This document shows, one piece after another, positions 50,301-60,385 of a DNA stretch of 64,000 bases. The DNA comes from Snodgrassella sp. CFCC 13594 (GTDB lineage Bacteria; Pseudomonadota; Gammaproteobacteria; Burkholderiales; Neisseriaceae). A program made the translations under genes and the position numbers. The stretch lies in assembly GCF_001590725.1 (NCBI RefSeq), contig NZ_LQXR01000003.1, positions 1 to 64,000 on the forward strand, in the 5' to 3' direction. Numbering within the stretch: position 1 is the stretch's first letter; every line of letters starts with the position of its first letter. The notes under the pieces are model-generated. The model was given only the letters and a program-made list of their open reading frames with translations, was not told the DNA's origin and did no database searches.

Positions 50301-51293
50301 ATTGTACGGTCGGGCGGCCGAATTGCGGACATTGATGGTGCCATTGATTTCATCCGGCTTGGTCGCATCCGGCTGCATGCCCACGGCAAAGTTCAAGTCG
50401 GCTTGCGGTAGGGTATCCAGAAAGGCTGCCGGATTGATATTTTGGCCGCGTAAATCAACCTTCACGATTTTGTGATTTAGCTGCAAAGCATAGGGTTTGA
50501 ATATGGCTTCGGCGAGCAAGCTGAGGTTTTGGCCTTTGATGGTGGCTTGAATGTTGGGTTCATTAAGGCTGCCTGAAAATCGCGCTTGGCTTTGAATGGC
50601 AGTTTTGTCCAAAACCCCATTGCCGCTTACTTGGCCGCTAAGGGCATAAGGTGTTTGTGTGTTGAGCACAATTTGACCACTGACGTTTTGCCAAGGGGTG
50701 CTTAGTTGTGCAATATTTAAAGTATGATTTTGATGGTCGTAGACGTAACTGGCTTGGCTGGGCAACAACACGGTTTGTGCTGGCTCGCCTATGGTAATGC
50801 CACCCAGTACGATGGCATCTACATTCACGGCTACGGGTAAACGAATACTTTGAGGCAAGGTTGCTGCAGGTTTTGCTGGTTCGGGCGCGCTGCTGCGGCT
50901 GACCATATGTAATTTGCCCACTTCCAAACGGCGGATATGCAGTTTACGTTGCCATAATTCTCGATTGTTCCAGTCCAGCAGTACGTTGTCGATATCGATG
51001 TCGACGCTTTCGGTATGGATGCGCCAATTCTCACCTTCGAAGCCGCGCCACACACTGCCAGTCAGATTGTCGGCCTTAATATTGACGCCAAACCAAGAAG
51101 GCAAGGTCAGCACCCCGAAACGCAATCCTGATTGGCTACCCAAGAGCCACGATAGGCTGCCTGAAAGCAAAACAAACACAATCAATATCACCCACAGCAC
51201 ACGTTTTAGCCAACGGCGTTTGGGTGGCACTGCGGGCGGCGGTGTGGCTGGTGGTGTGGTGGTGTTGGGTAATACGGCGGCTTGATCGGTCAT
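47391..51293 (-). CDS. tamB: Translocation and assembly module subunit TamB
   Basis: About 1300 residues from the ATG at 51293. A proline-rich cytoplasmic N-terminus precedes one inner-membrane helix (VLWVILIVFVLLSGSLSWLL). A very long periplasmic beta-rich region follows, ending in the DUF490/TamB domain (GNLNSPRVNLVADEAMSDKD, LSWLILNRASSG, LGYQYGIESATQTVRL). TamB spans the periplasm and with TamA moves outer-membrane proteins or phospholipids outward. The start overlaps the tamA stop (TAATG), so tamA-tamB-waaA is one coupled unit. Confidence 0.95.
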   Translation of the reverse strand: MTDQAAVLPNTTTPPATPPPAVPPKRRWLKRVLWVILIVFVLLSGSLSWLLGSQSGLRFGVLTLPSWFGVNIKADNLTGSVWRGFEGENWRIHTESVDIDIDNVLLDWNNRELWQRKLHIRRLEVGKLHMVSRSSAPEPAKPAATLPQSIRLPVAVNVDAIVLGGITIGEPAQTVLLPSQASYVYDHQNHTLNIAQLSTPWQNVSGQIVLNTQTPYALSGQVSGNGVLDKTAIQSQARFSGSLNEPNIQATIKGQNLSLLAEAIFKPYALQLNHKIVKVDLRGQNINPAAFLDTLPQADLNFAVGMQPDATKPDEINGTINVRNSAARPYNDTQHTALPFTQISGQVHIDNTGKVVVPNLTAQLLQQGQIFISGNIDSSNRHVDMTAQLQRIRSRDVLINELNGTLNGQIRVQGEFNSPQTTWQLATEKGNSNGAITLLTDENQGQQTLMLDKLAVMPNGGGSLNAKGSLALFQDKAVDLTVTSQNFNPGKLNSDFPLGRVNGTATLKGKLSGKQQQPELASTMRWQNSVLSGAPLAGKADLAYEEAHLSRANINLLLGQNRINSNGSFGKTGDKLNLDIYAPHLDLFGFGLKGLLTAKGFVAGEPKKLTANIQGSARQLQFNQLLHIQTLDFKLQGSPDINQPLNIQVDGKAIQLINANNPKQPTRIDAVSTHINGRGSQHQIQASGSMSLDGKPYRLNVAANGGLDKNYQWRGLVRTLDIAGAFNLKLLAPLTLEAGSEKVIMNHARWAAMGGSLNVNSLSWIKDKGLTTRGQANGLAVQELHNLITIPVKQNLVLAGDWDFAYNNNMHGYFKIRQQAGDVILPQREQALGLSNVVLDTRFQNGRINNHLSGNTRYGNVDAVLDIAQNYGNDISKAAISGHIQLDAPDLDRFRYLMPVGMQAKGSLHARAAISGTLNNPQLNGTLNGDNLYYREQNNGIILENGTLRSRFQGRRWLIDALTFKRRDGNVTLKGTVNLAGTTPDVDVTAHFDRYTILDQINRRLTLSGNSRLIYTVQRGVTLTGELKVDQGHFGFQKSGMPTLDDDVVVLGREKPKETQNTPISLNLALDLNNKFRFSGEGLDVLLGGTLVATAEPRQDIQVVGTVNIVRGQYKAYGQDLVIQRGSSISFVGPMDNPNLKIRAKRRYSQVGAGVEALGNLNSPRVNLVADEAMSDKDKLSWLILNRASSGSAGDEAAIAAAASAWLAGGLNDKLGILDEVGITSQQTRNSQTGELNPAEQVITVGKRLSNNLYLGYQYGIESATQTVRLTYQISRGLQTILKVGTGSFGGEMRYTVRFD

Positions 51294-53203
51294 TAAAAAC
51301 GGGTTCCCAAACTGATGTGCCAACGCACTTTTTTATCATGATGGCCGTAGGCAACATCGAAGGCAAAAGGGGCCACGGGACTAAACCAACGCACCCCGAT
51401 ACCTGTACCGTGTTCCCATTTCATGCTGGAAAAAGAATGTGAAACCGAACCCATGTCATGGAAAATGGCGGCGGCAAAATCTTTGTAAACAGGAATCTGA
51501 TATTCGACGCTGGCCACACCCAAAACACGATCGGGTAGCACCGAATCATTGGGGCCTGCGATGCCAATGCTGTCTTGTTCATAGCCCCGCACGCTGGTCG
51601 CCCCGCCAGAACGGAACATCAGACTGGAAGGTACATTGGCATCGTCTTTGGCATGGACATAGCCAAATTGTCCGCGCACCACCCAAGTGCCATATTTTTT
51701 CTCTTGGGGCGTGTAGTAATAGCCGGCATTGGCGTTGACGCGCTGAATCATGGTTGACGAACCCAATGTCCCCAAAGTTGTGCCTACTTTGCCTTCTAAA
51801 TAATAGCCGTTGGCGGGGCGGAGTTGGGTTTCGATATTCTGCCGCTTCCAAGAAGCGGTCACCATCAAAGCATTGCTGTGACCTAGGTCGGGACCACCAT
51901 CGGTAATGCGGCTGCTTTCCGTGATGTATTCCAACCCCAAGCGCGAATCGATGTTGTTTTTATCACGCACGTACCAAACGCCACTGGTGAGTGCTTTTTT
52001 CTCCAGTTTCTGGGCTGTAGAACGTTGATAACTGACATTGCTGGTCCAAAAATGACCATTGCTCTGACGCGGTTGGCTTAAACCAAAGCCAAAGGTGGTT
52101 TGGTATTTATCGGTGTCGAGTAAGGTAGAACCCACATAACCATGGTTAAAAACATTGTAATGATCATATCCCACGCGAAAACCAGCGCCATCGGCTGAGT
52201 CATAACGCAAACCCAACTCAAATTTTTGCCGCTTCATCTCATTGACGGCCACTTTGACCGGTACTCGATTATCCTGCATGCCTTTGAAATCGGCTTGCAC
52301 CACGGCGCTCCCATAGTGGCTGTCTTGTTCTAATGCCTGTTGATAATCCAGTAATTTATCCAGATCATAAGGAGAGCCGGGTTCGAAACGCGCCATGCCG
52401 CGCACCACACTTTCCGGATAACGTTGGGCACCAGAAATTTCGATGGGACCAAAATAAATGGGTTGTTTGCTGTCTACCGTGAGCGACAAATCTGCTTGGT
52501 TTTGATTGGGATCAATGGTGGCTTTACTGGCACTGATGGTGGCCAGCGGATATTTTTTACGCACCACGGCCGTGAGTACCGATGATTTGCTGCTGGCCCA
52601 GTTGCTTTGAGTGAATGGGTCGCCTACCGGAAGCGCCCAATTGGCCATGGCATTCTGATAATACTGAGTTAGGTCATCGTCGCTGAGAATATCACCCACA
52701 ATAGCCACACTCACATTATCAATGTGAGTACGCGGTCCCAATGTAATGGTTACCACAAAACCATCGCCTTCTGGCGAAATTTGAACTTTGCTATTGAAAT
52801 AACCTTGGGTTTGCAACATGGTTTGCACTTGGTCTGGCGCTTCTTCAACCAAAAAACCAATTTGTTCGGTATCTAATTCTTCTTGTTGCTGTTGGGTGAT
52901 GAGGGGTAGATGCTCGGTAATTATTTTGGCAATGCTGGTGTCGTTAACATCAATGCGCACGGGATGCTTGATGACCACAGGGACCGGTTTGGCAGGCCAG
53001 ATTTTTTCCCACAAACTGGTTTTGGGTGGCGTGTCGCTGTCATCCGGTGTGGATGCCCCATCGGTGGAGGGGGCCGTGTCTTCGGCCAAGGCCCAAGGGG
53101 TGCTCAGACTGAATAAGGTGGCCAAAATGGCCAGGTGCAATGATTTACTCATGAATAAACAAAATTTGGGCAGACAAAATAAACGAGGCTGCGCATTCAT
53201 CAT
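51293..53203 (-). CDS. tamA: Translocation and assembly module subunit TamA (Omp85 family)
   Basis: Up to 636 residues; Met18 (53152) is a possible alternative start. Signal peptide LHLAILATLFSLSTPWALAE, a Pro/Asp-rich linker, then POTRA domains over about residues 75-330 and a 16-strand barrel. The barrel carries MFRSGGATSVRGYEQDSIG, the conserved lid-loop RGY motif of Omp85 proteins, and ends in ...HISLGTRF with C-terminal Phe. Partner of TamB, encoded directly downstream. kdsA is divergent. Confidence 0.93.
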   Translation of the reverse strand: MMNAQPRLFCLPKFCLFMSKSLHLAILATLFSLSTPWALAEDTAPSTDGASTPDDSDTPPKTSLWEKIWPAKPVPVVIKHPVRIDVNDTSIAKIITEHLPLITQQQQEELDTEQIGFLVEEAPDQVQTMLQTQGYFNSKVQISPEGDGFVVTITLGPRTHIDNVSVAIVGDILSDDDLTQYYQNAMANWALPVGDPFTQSNWASSKSSVLTAVVRKKYPLATISASKATIDPNQNQADLSLTVDSKQPIYFGPIEISGAQRYPESVVRGMARFEPGSPYDLDKLLDYQQALEQDSHYGSAVVQADFKGMQDNRVPVKVAVNEMKRQKFELGLRYDSADGAGFRVGYDHYNVFNHGYVGSTLLDTDKYQTTFGFGLSQPRQSNGHFWTSNVSYQRSTAQKLEKKALTSGVWYVRDKNNIDSRLGLEYITESSRITDGGPDLGHSNALMVTASWKRQNIETQLRPANGYYLEGKVGTTLGTLGSSTMIQRVNANAGYYYTPQEKKYGTWVVRGQFGYVHAKDDANVPSSLMFRSGGATSVRGYEQDSIGIAGPNDSVLPDRVLGVASVEYQIPVYKDFAAAIFHDMGSVSHSFSSMKWEHGTGIGVRWFSPVAPFAFDVAYGHHDKKVRWHISLGTRF

Positions 53204-53392
53204 TCATACCTTTTGATGAGCGCGAGCCCAATAATTGCAGGCATTGTAACGTGTTTTATGGGGCGCATGTTTGAATTGGACGTAAAGATGGCATTGTATT
53301 GCGGCTGTTGTATTGAATGGAATGGGTTGCCTGAAAGGCATTGGCTGCGCGGCATGATGGCATCTGCTAAGATGGCAGCGTGATTATAGTGA

Positions 53393-54271
<879 letters not shown>

Positions 54272-54477
54272 CTGTTCATTATCCTGCCAATAAAGTGCTA
54301 CTGGGACATAAAGGGATTTGCATCGCTGGGTTGTTGGTTATTTGGGTGGTAAACGCACCCATATTGGCTTTTGGGACTAAATAATATTTAGGGAATCACA
54401 CTTGATTATTGTCCCTAAATTAAAGTTTAATGCAGATTGCCTGATATTTTTTATTTGTTTGTCATAGAGAGAAACTT

Positions 54478-55629
54478 ATGCGTACTCATTGGTTGTTGTC
54501 TTCTATTACTTGTGTCTTTTTGGCTGCCTGTGGCGGTGGTGGCGAAACAAATCAATCTGCGGCCAGTGGCCAAGAGGTCGGTTCTGGACCGATGCAAACC
54601 GCATCCAATCAATTGAATATTTATAATTGGTCGGATTATGTTGATCCGACTACCGTTGAAGCATTTGAAAAAGAAAATAAAATTACCCTTCGTTATGACT
54701 ATTATGATAGTAACGAAACATTGGAAGCCAAAGTGTTGACAGGTAAATCCGGCTATGATTTGGTGGCGCCGTCGATTGCCAATGTGGCGCGACAAATCAA
54801 GGCGGGGGCTTATTTGCCGATTGATAAAAGCCAGCTGTCGTATTACAACAATATTGACCCTGAGTTGCTGAAGCTCATGGATAAAGTTGATCCAGGTAAC
54901 AAATATGCGGTGCCGTATTTCTGGGGTGTCAATACGATAGGCATCAATCAAGACCAGGTAGCCAAGGCACTGGGCGGCGCATTGCCTGATAATTTGTGGG
55001 ATTTGGTGTTTAAACCTGAATACACCCAAAAACTTAAATCCTGTGGGATTTCTTTTTTCGATAGCCCCACTGAACTTTTTCCTTTGGCTTTGCATTATTT
55101 AGGGAAGGATCCCAATAGTAGCAATCCGGATGACATTAAGGCTGCTGCAGATTTGCTCAAATCGGTTCGTGGAGACGTAAAGCGCTTTAATTCATCGGGG
55201 TATATCAATGATTTGGCCGATGGCAATTTGTGTGTGGCTATGGGCTATGGTGGCGATTTGAATATCGCCAAGCGTCGTGCCACCGAAGCGAAGAACAACA
55301 CCCATATCTCGGTTTTGGTTCCCAAAGAAGGCGTGGGCGTATGGATTGATTCATTTATGATCCCCAAGGATGCCCAAAATGTGGCCAATGCGTTGAAATA
55401 CATCAATTGGACATTGGACCCGAAGGTGGCTGCTAAAAATGGTGATTTTGTGACCTATGCACCGGCCAGCAAACCAGCACGTGCATTAATGAATAAATCT
55501 TATGCAGAAGATCCTTCAATTTTCCCGCCGGCTGATGTCATGGCTAAAAGCTTTGTGATTCTGCCCAAATCACCCGACGCAATTAAGCTTTCTGTGCGTT
55601 TGTTCCAGCAGATTAAAGCAGGGCAGTAA
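54478..55629 (+). CDS. Polyamine-binding lipoprotein (PotD/PotF-like)
   Basis: 383 residues, substrate-binding component of a spermidine/putrescine ABC importer. The lipobox FLAACG anchors it in the envelope. The mature part begins NQLNIYNWSDYVDPTTVEAF, typical of PotF/SpuD, then KTGKSGYDLVAPS-type LTGKSGYDLVAPS, VPYFWGVNTIGINQ and VGVWIDSFMIPKDAQNVANA. No permease or ATPase gene is adjacent, so they must lie elsewhere. The spacer before it contains an inverted repeat, TTTAGGGA (54387-54394) and TCCCTAAA (54412-54419), which might be a binding site. Putrescine versus spermidine cannot be told by eye. Confidence 0.88.
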   Translation: MRTHWLLSSITCVFLAACGGGGETNQSAASGQEVGSGPMQTASNQLNIYNWSDYVDPTTVEAFEKENKITLRYDYYDSNETLEAKVLTGKSGYDLVAPSIANVARQIKAGAYLPIDKSQLSYYNNIDPELLKLMDKVDPGNKYAVPYFWGVNTIGINQDQVAKALGGALPDNLWDLVFKPEYTQKLKSCGISFFDSPTELFPLALHYLGKDPNSSNPDDIKAAADLLKSVRGDVKRFNSSGYINDLADGNLCVAMGYGGDLNIAKRRATEAKNNTHISVLVPKEGVGVWIDSFMIPKDAQNVANALKYINWTLDPKVAAKNGDFVTYAPASKPARALMNKSYAEDPSIFPPADVMAKSFVILPKSPDAIKLSVRLFQQIKAGQ

Positions 55630-55650
55630 TCTCACTGCCCAATGCAATCA

Positions 55651-55680
55651 AGCCGGATGTTTACTGCATCCGGTTTTTTT
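55651..55680 (+). terminator. Rho-independent terminator of the polyamine-binding gene
   Basis: CCGGATG and CATCCGG form a seven-pair GC-rich stem (55653-55673), followed by seven T. Confidence 0.88.
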
Positions 55681-55759
55681 ATGATGGGGCTGCCTGAAAC
55701 GCGACGAGGCTTTTCATTTATAATACGAATATTTGCTTGATTGACGAGATAGTGTGTGC

Positions 55760-56512
55760 ATGAACATTCTGATTTGCAACGATGATGGGTATCTGGCTGA
55801 AGGTATTGCGGTGTTGGCGCGGGTGGCAGGCGAATTCGCCAATGTGCGCGTGGTGGCACCTGAACGAGACCGTAGCGGGGCCAGCAATTCACTCACACTG
55901 GATCGGCCGCTGCGTTTGCGCCAAGCAAAAAATGGTTTTTATTATGTGAGCGGTACTCCCACGGATTGTATTCATATTGCGCTCTATGCAATGCCTGAAT
56001 TCAAGCCTGATTTGGTGCTTTCGGGCATTAATCATGGTGCCAATATGGGTGATGATACCCTTTATTCGGGTACTGTCGCGGCGGCAACTGAGGCTTATTT
56101 GCTCGGAATCCCTGCCTTGGCGTTTTCGCTCAACGACAAACACAATCGTTATTGGGCAACCGCAGAACAAGCCACTTGGCAAATTCTTAGCCATGTTTTG
56201 GCAGCGCCGCCAGTCAAGCCAGTGTTGTGGAATATTAATATTCCCGCGGTCTCGCCTGGTGAAGTACAAGGATGGAAGCCGGTTCGGCTGGGTAGGCGGC
56301 ATCATGAACAAGCTGTGTTGGCCACGCATAATCCGCGTGGTGAAGAAATGTATTGGATTGGTGCTGCTGGCTCGGCCACAGACAATGAGAGCGATACCGA
56401 TTTCGCTAATAATGAAGCCGGGTTTGTGACCATCACGCCGCTATCCGTGGATTTAACCCATTACGCTGATTTGCAGCATACGGCTGAAGCTTGGCAAGGT
56501 TTGGTGCTATGA
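55760..56512 (+). CDS. surE: 5'-nucleotidase SurE
   Basis: About 250 residues from the ATG at 55760 (a GTG two codons earlier is not needed). Metal-dependent phosphatase of nucleoside monophosphates. Motifs: [16 protein letters not shown] (metal-binding Asp-Asp), [46 protein letters not shown], and GYVSITPL-type [13 protein letters not shown]. Its stop overlaps the pcm ATG by four bases. First gene of surE-pcm-nlpD. Confidence 0.95.
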   Translation: MNILICNDDGYLAEGIAVLARVAGEFANVRVVAPERDRSGASNSLTLDRPLRLRQAKNGFYYVSGTPTDCIHIALYAMPEFKPDLVLSGINHGANMGDDTLYSGTVAAATEAYLLGIPALAFSLNDKHNRYWATAEQATWQILSHVLAAPPVKPVLWNINIPAVSPGEVQGWKPVRLGRRHHEQAVLATHNPRGEEMYWIGAAGSATDNESDTDFANNEAGFVTITPLSVDLTHYADLQHTAEAWQGLVL

Positions 56513-57180
56513 CCAATAAAGGTCACGGGCTCTGGGCTGGTTATGATTTGCGCCGTCAACGCATGGTGCAACGCTTGGTACAAATGGGCATTCATCGATC
56601 GGAAGTATTGGATGCCATGAGCGTGGTGCCGCGTCATGTGTTTGTGGAAGAAGCATTGCGTTCACGCGCATATGATGACATGTCTTTGCCCTTGGGGTTG
56701 GGTCAAACTATTTCTCAGCCTTATACCGTGGCGGTGATGACGCAGTTATTGCTGGGACAAGAGCCTTTGTCTGCGCGGCAAAAAGTATTGGAAATTGGTA
56801 CTGGTTGTGGTTACCAAACGGCGGTTTTGCAAGCTTTGGGCGTGCCTGAAATTTATTCCATCGAACGTTTGCGCCCACTGCATGACCGAGCCAAATCCAA
56901 TTTGCGGGCCATTCGGTTGTTGGGCCATGCGCGATTGGTGTGTGGTGATGGCTATTTGGGTTTGCCGGCAGAAGCGCCTTTTGATGGTATTTTAGTGACT
57001 GCTGCTCCCACGCAAATTCCAGTGCCTTTATTGCAGCAGCTCGCCATCGGTGGGCGTATGGTTCTGCCTCTGGATAATGGTCAGGCACAATACTTGTGGG
57101 TGATAGACAAGACTGCTACTGGGTTTCAGGAAACCTGTGTGCAAGAAGCATTATTTGTGCCTTTGGTTAACGGAACTTAA
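56509..57180 (+). CDS. pcm: Protein-L-isoaspartate O-methyltransferase
   Basis: About 223 residues from the ATG at 56509. Repairs isoaspartyl residues in aged proteins using S-adenosylmethionine. Motifs: [40 protein letters not shown] (substrate site), [19 protein letters not shown] (SAM site) and [15 protein letters not shown]. Coupled to surE by ATGA overlap. Confidence 0.95.
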   Translation: MTNKGHGLWAGYDLRRQRMVQRLVQMGIHRSEVLDAMSVVPRHVFVEEALRSRAYDDMSLPLGLGQTISQPYTVAVMTQLLLGQEPLSARQKVLEIGTGCGYQTAVLQALGVPEIYSIERLRPLHDRAKSNLRAIRLLGHARLVCGDGYLGLPAEAPFDGILVTAAPTQIPVPLLQQLAIGGRMVLPLDNGQAQYLWVIDKTATGFQETCVQEALFVPLVNGT

Positions 57181-57320
57181 AATAGCTTAACCAAGACAAA
57201 CCACCAGTAATCGTTCGAATACTTGTGCATCATGGCGTGCATTGTTTATGATACCGCCTGAATAAAATCATTTCACCTCAGACCATAAGTTCTCGGGGTG
57301 CCAATTTAAGGTGACTTGCT

Positions 57321-58235
57321 ATGCTGAAAAAAACCGCTTTTCGTTCTGGCCTATGCCTTTTGGCCTTCACTTTGGGCGCTTGTTCTATGCTGAAACAACC
57401 GGCGGCACCCACAGAAACAGGCGGTAGCTCGGCTGACAGCAGTGCTAGTGTCGATAACCCTTACGGTACCGCGCCTTATACGCCGCCAAGCACAACGGCT
57501 GCGACACCTACGTATGCTCCGCCTGCGAGCAGTTCTGTGAATGGCTATGTGCCTAATTACTCGCCAGTTGACATCAATGCTGCCACCCATACCGTGGAAA
57601 AAGGCGATACAGTTTATAACGTAGCTAAACGCTTCCAAATCAGTCAAGATAATTTACGTGCATGGAATAATTTGGCTGATAACAATATCCATATTGGTCA
57701 AGTTTTGCGTGTTAAACCGGCAGGGTATGTAGCACCTGCTGCGACTAGTGTGGCCACTGCAGCGCCTGTAGCACAGGTATCATCACCGGTAGTGGTGAAT
57801 ACCACACCGGTAGCAACTGCGTCTGCCAGCACGCCTACAGCTACTGTCAGTGCAGGCGGGAGCCGCACTGTTGGTGGGATTTCTTGGCAATTGCCCACCA
57901 GTGGCGCAGTTTTGCAGAATTTTGGTGGCAGCAGCAAAGGAATTGACTTTGGTGGCAATGCAGGCCAGGCGATTTTGGCGGCGGCAGCGGGTAAGGTCGT
58001 GTATGCAGGCTCTGGTTTGCGGGGTTATGGTAACCTCGTCATCATTCAACACAATCAAACTTATTTAACTGCTTATGGGCACAACCAAAGTCTGATGGTA
58101 AAAGAAGGTCAGGAAGTCAAACGAGGTCAGCAAATCGCGACCATGGGTAGTACTGATGCCAAACGCACGCAATTGCATTTTGAGTTGCGTGAAAACGGGA
58201 CACCCATGGATCCGCGTAAATACTTGCCTATGTAA
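57321..58235 (+). CDS. nlpD: NlpD-like lipoprotein, LysM and degenerate M23 (LytM) domains
   Basis: 304 residues. Lipobox LGACS, a Ser/Pro/Thr-rich linker, a LysM peptidoglycan-binding domain at about residues 90-135 ([20 protein letters not shown]), a second low-complexity linker, and a LytM domain at about 195-304 ([60 protein letters not shown]). The zinc ligands of active M23 peptidases are replaced (SKGIDF and TQLHFE in place of HxxxD and HLHxE), as in E. coli NlpD, which activates the amidase AmiC in cell separation. It follows surE-pcm, as in many proteobacteria. No rpoS follows. Confidence 0.94.
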   Translation: MLKKTAFRSGLCLLAFTLGACSMLKQPAAPTETGGSSADSSASVDNPYGTAPYTPPSTTAATPTYAPPASSSVNGYVPNYSPVDINAATHTVEKGDTVYNVAKRFQISQDNLRAWNNLADNNIHIGQVLRVKPAGYVAPAATSVATAAPVAQVSSPVVVNTTPVATASASTPTATVSAGGSRTVGGISWQLPTSGAVLQNFGGSSKGIDFGGNAGQAILAAAAGKVVYAGSGLRGYGNLVIIQHNQTYLTAYGHNQSLMVKEGQEVKRGQQIATMGSTDAKRTQLHFELRENGTPMDPRKYLPM

Positions 58236-58251
58236 TTCAATACGGGGCTGA

Positions 58252-58297
58252 ATCAAATGGAGAAACCATCGCATTAGCGATGGTTTCTCCATTTGAT
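58252..58297. terminator. Bidirectional terminator between convergent genes
   Basis: A perfect 21-pair inverted repeat with a four-base loop (ATTA). No T tract follows, so termination is inferred from its place between nlpD and the convergent unknown gene. Confidence 0.65.
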
Positions 58298-58316
58298 GGC
58301 TGTCTGAAGGGCCTAG

Positions 58317-58859
58317 TTAAGCTAAGCTCAATAAAGCATGGCCAGATTGGCGCAAACGTCGGGCCAGCCCAATGCTGTTGGCTACCAAGCCTGAATCTTG
58401 CGCTGTGTTTTGTTCTGTTTCCATGATCAGCATTTGATTAGGGCGTCCTGCGTGCAAACTCATACGCATTTGAGCTGGCTCAAAGGGTAGTTGGTGTTTT
58501 TGGGAAAATGCTGCTGCGCGGCGGTTGGCCAGTTTAAGCATGGGCATCAAGGTGATGTCTAGGTGAAACACGCGCACCCCCAAAACCAATATGCGTGCCG
58601 CAAACCAATCGGCTTCATCACTGAGGACATCAGGAGTGGGTTGGCTGAAATCCACGCGCTCGGCTGCCAGTAAGCTGGCTACCAAGCGTATTTGTGGTAT
58701 TAAGGCTTCACTGAGCATAAATGGCTTATGAAAAGATGGGGTAAGCCGGCATAAATCTTGGCGATGTTGATTGCCATCTACAATCATATACCAACGATGC
58801 AACTCGCGAGCTTGTTGGGGAAGCGCTTGTTTGGGTTGTTGCACAGCAGATAATGACAT
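58317..58859 (-). CDS. Unknown protein of about 180 residues
   Basis: Start at 58859 (MSLSAVQQPKQALP), with GGAG seven bases upstream. No signal peptide or membrane helix. The sequence has ELHRWYMIVDGNQHRQDLCR near the N-terminus, a mid region EADWFAARILVLGVRVFHLD and a basic C-terminus (SIGLARRLRQSGHALLSL). Looks like a soluble alpha/beta protein. I do not recognise the family. Confidence 0.65.
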   Translation of the reverse strand: MSLSAVQQPKQALPQQARELHRWYMIVDGNQHRQDLCRLTPSFHKPFMLSEALIPQIRLVASLLAAERVDFSQPTPDVLSDEADWFAARILVLGVRVFHLDITLMPMLKLANRRAAAFSQKHQLPFEPAQMRMSLHAGRPNQMLIMETEQNTAQDSGLVANSIGLARRLRQSGHALLSLA

Positions 58860-58931
58860 TTTATGCTCCATTGGTATTTCGTCCATAATAGTGCCTGTTT
58901 ATTTCCATTTCATGGCACCGAAACGGGCAAT

Positions 58932-58958
58932 AAAAAACCGCCTCGGTATCGGGCGGTT
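58932..58958 (-). terminator. Terminator downstream of ubiX and the small peptide
   Basis: AACCGCC and GGCGGTT form a seven-pair stem with a nine-base loop, and on the minus strand a T6 tract follows. Confidence 0.7.
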
Positions 58959-59071
58959 CGCTTTTCATTTGCTTGAGCTTGATTTAAACAAGCACAAAAA
59001 AGCACCGCACCGAGGTGTGGTACCAATAATAAGCAAAAGAAAAAGCAGTTTTCGTATTCATGGAATGAAGC

Positions 59072-59152
59072 TTAAAACAAATAGCCCAGTAATGTCAATA
59101 ACCAATGTATCAGCTGTGCCAATAAATGAATCAATTGACGTAGGCCTTCCAT
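59072..59152 (-). CDS. 26-residue hydrophobic peptide coupled to ubiX
   Basis: A clean short frame that starts three bases after the ubiX stop, MEGLRQLIHLLAQLIHWL, and ends with a short Leu-rich tail (TLLGYLF) before TAA. It has a charged N-cap and then one Leu/Ile-rich helix with two His and one Trp, as in small membrane peptides. There is no ribosome site of its own, so reinitiation after ubiX is the likely route. A terminator about 115 bases further on closes the unit. Not recognised. Confidence 0.45.
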   Translation of the reverse strand: MEGLRQLIHLLAQLIHWLLTLLGYLF

Positions 59153-59155
59153 AAC

Positions 59156-59779
59156 TTAACTGCCCCAAGGCTGCATTAATTGATGAGGAATGCGAAGTTG
59201 GTCCAAAATTCGTGCCACCACAAAATCCACCAAATCATCAATTGATTGTGGATGGTGGTAGAAGCCAGGAGAGGGCGGCAAAATACACACCCCTAGGCGA
59301 GCGAGCTTGAGTAGATTGTCTAAATGGATCACTGACAAAGGCGTTTCCCTCGGCACCATAATCAATGGCCGACCTTCTTTAATACAAACATCTGCAGCAC
59401 GCTCAATTAAATGATCAGAAGTACCGGCAGCCACAGCGGCCACGACGCCCATGCTGGCAGGGCAGATGATCATGGCATCTGCTGGATTCGATCCGGAAGC
59501 GGGTGGTGCAAACCATTCGTCTTTACCAAACACCTGAAGCTGTTGTTCATTGGCGCCAAAGTGTGTGCGCAGCCATGCCGCGCATTGACTTGCTTGGGCT
59601 GGCAAAGTCAAATCCATTTCTTGTTTGGCCACAATTTGTGCAGCTTGAGAATACAGCAACCAAACGCGTATATCGGCTGCCAGTAAATGCGCTAAGAGGC
59701 GCATACCATAAGGCAGTCCTGATGCGCCAGTAAAGGCCAGTGTGACCGTTTTAACAGGATAATGCGCAGGGTAAAGCAT
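59156..59779 (-). CDS. ubiX: Flavin prenyltransferase UbiX
   Basis: 207 residues. Makes prenylated FMN, the cofactor of the decarboxylase UbiD in ubiquinone synthesis. Motifs: VTLAFTGASGLPYGMRLLAH (FMN site), NPADAMIICPASMGVVAAVA, AADVCIKEGRPLIMVPRETP and ILPPSPGFYHHPQSIDDLVD, all typical. ubiD is not in this window. A second short frame follows immediately. Confidence 0.95.
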   Translation of the reverse strand: MLYPAHYPVKTVTLAFTGASGLPYGMRLLAHLLAADIRVWLLYSQAAQIVAKQEMDLTLPAQASQCAAWLRTHFGANEQQLQVFGKDEWFAPPASGSNPADAMIICPASMGVVAAVAAGTSDHLIERAADVCIKEGRPLIMVPRETPLSVIHLDNLLKLARLGVCILPPSPGFYHHPQSIDDLVDFVVARILDQLRIPHQLMQPWGS

Positions 59780-59899
59780 GGTTAAAGCTTTAGAGAGGAG
59801 TAGATGAGGCTGATATTATAACGACTTTGTTGGTAACGGGGTGCGCTGCCAGTTGACTGGATGATCTGTCGATGCTCCCTGAAAAAAAGGAATTTTATC

Positions 59900-60385
59900 A
59901 TGGTGTTTTTAGGCCGGCGCTTTCCGGGAACTTTGTTATTGGTTTTGATGTTGAGTGTGGGTGGGTGTGCGGCGCTTCCACCAGAACAAAGAGCGGTCAG
60001 TGATATTCGCAAGAACCAAGGTAAAATTGTGTATCAAAACGATGTGGCAGTGAAAGGCAATCAAACTGTTGCTGGATTTCGCACCATGCCCATTCGCCCA
60101 GAAGCCCCAGAAGTGACGGAACGCATTGCCAAGCCTGCATTGGCGGTGAGTCAGTGTATCCAAGCAAAACTACAGTCGCGTTTTAAATTGCCACCAGAAT
60201 TTTTTACCGTGACTGCCTATGCCAATAATGGTCAGACTGTCGCGCTGGTCAACCCTTTCACCAAGACTCAAGGTTTGCAAATGGACATCATTGAAACCGG
60301 GGTATCCACTGCTGAAATCAAGCTCTATGATAATGGCACCACGCTGTCTCGTGCTTGGAAACAATTTCCTGCCTCGTGTAAATAA
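59900..60385 (+). CDS. Putative lipoprotein of unknown function
   Basis: 161 residues from the ATG at 59900, which follows AAGGAA. Signal peptide with lipobox LSVGGC. The mature part has conserved-looking NQTVAGFRTMPIRPEAPEVT, SQCIQAKLQSRFKLPPEFF, and a closing Cys (FPASCK) that may pair with the earlier Cys. Divergent from ubiX. Not recognised. Confidence 0.75.
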   Translation: MVFLGRRFPGTLLLVLMLSVGGCAALPPEQRAVSDIRKNQGKIVYQNDVAVKGNQTVAGFRTMPIRPEAPEVTERIAKPALAVSQCIQAKLQSRFKLPPEFFTVTAYANNGQTVALVNPFTKTQGLQMDIIETGVSTAEIKLYDNGTTLSRAWKQFPASCK

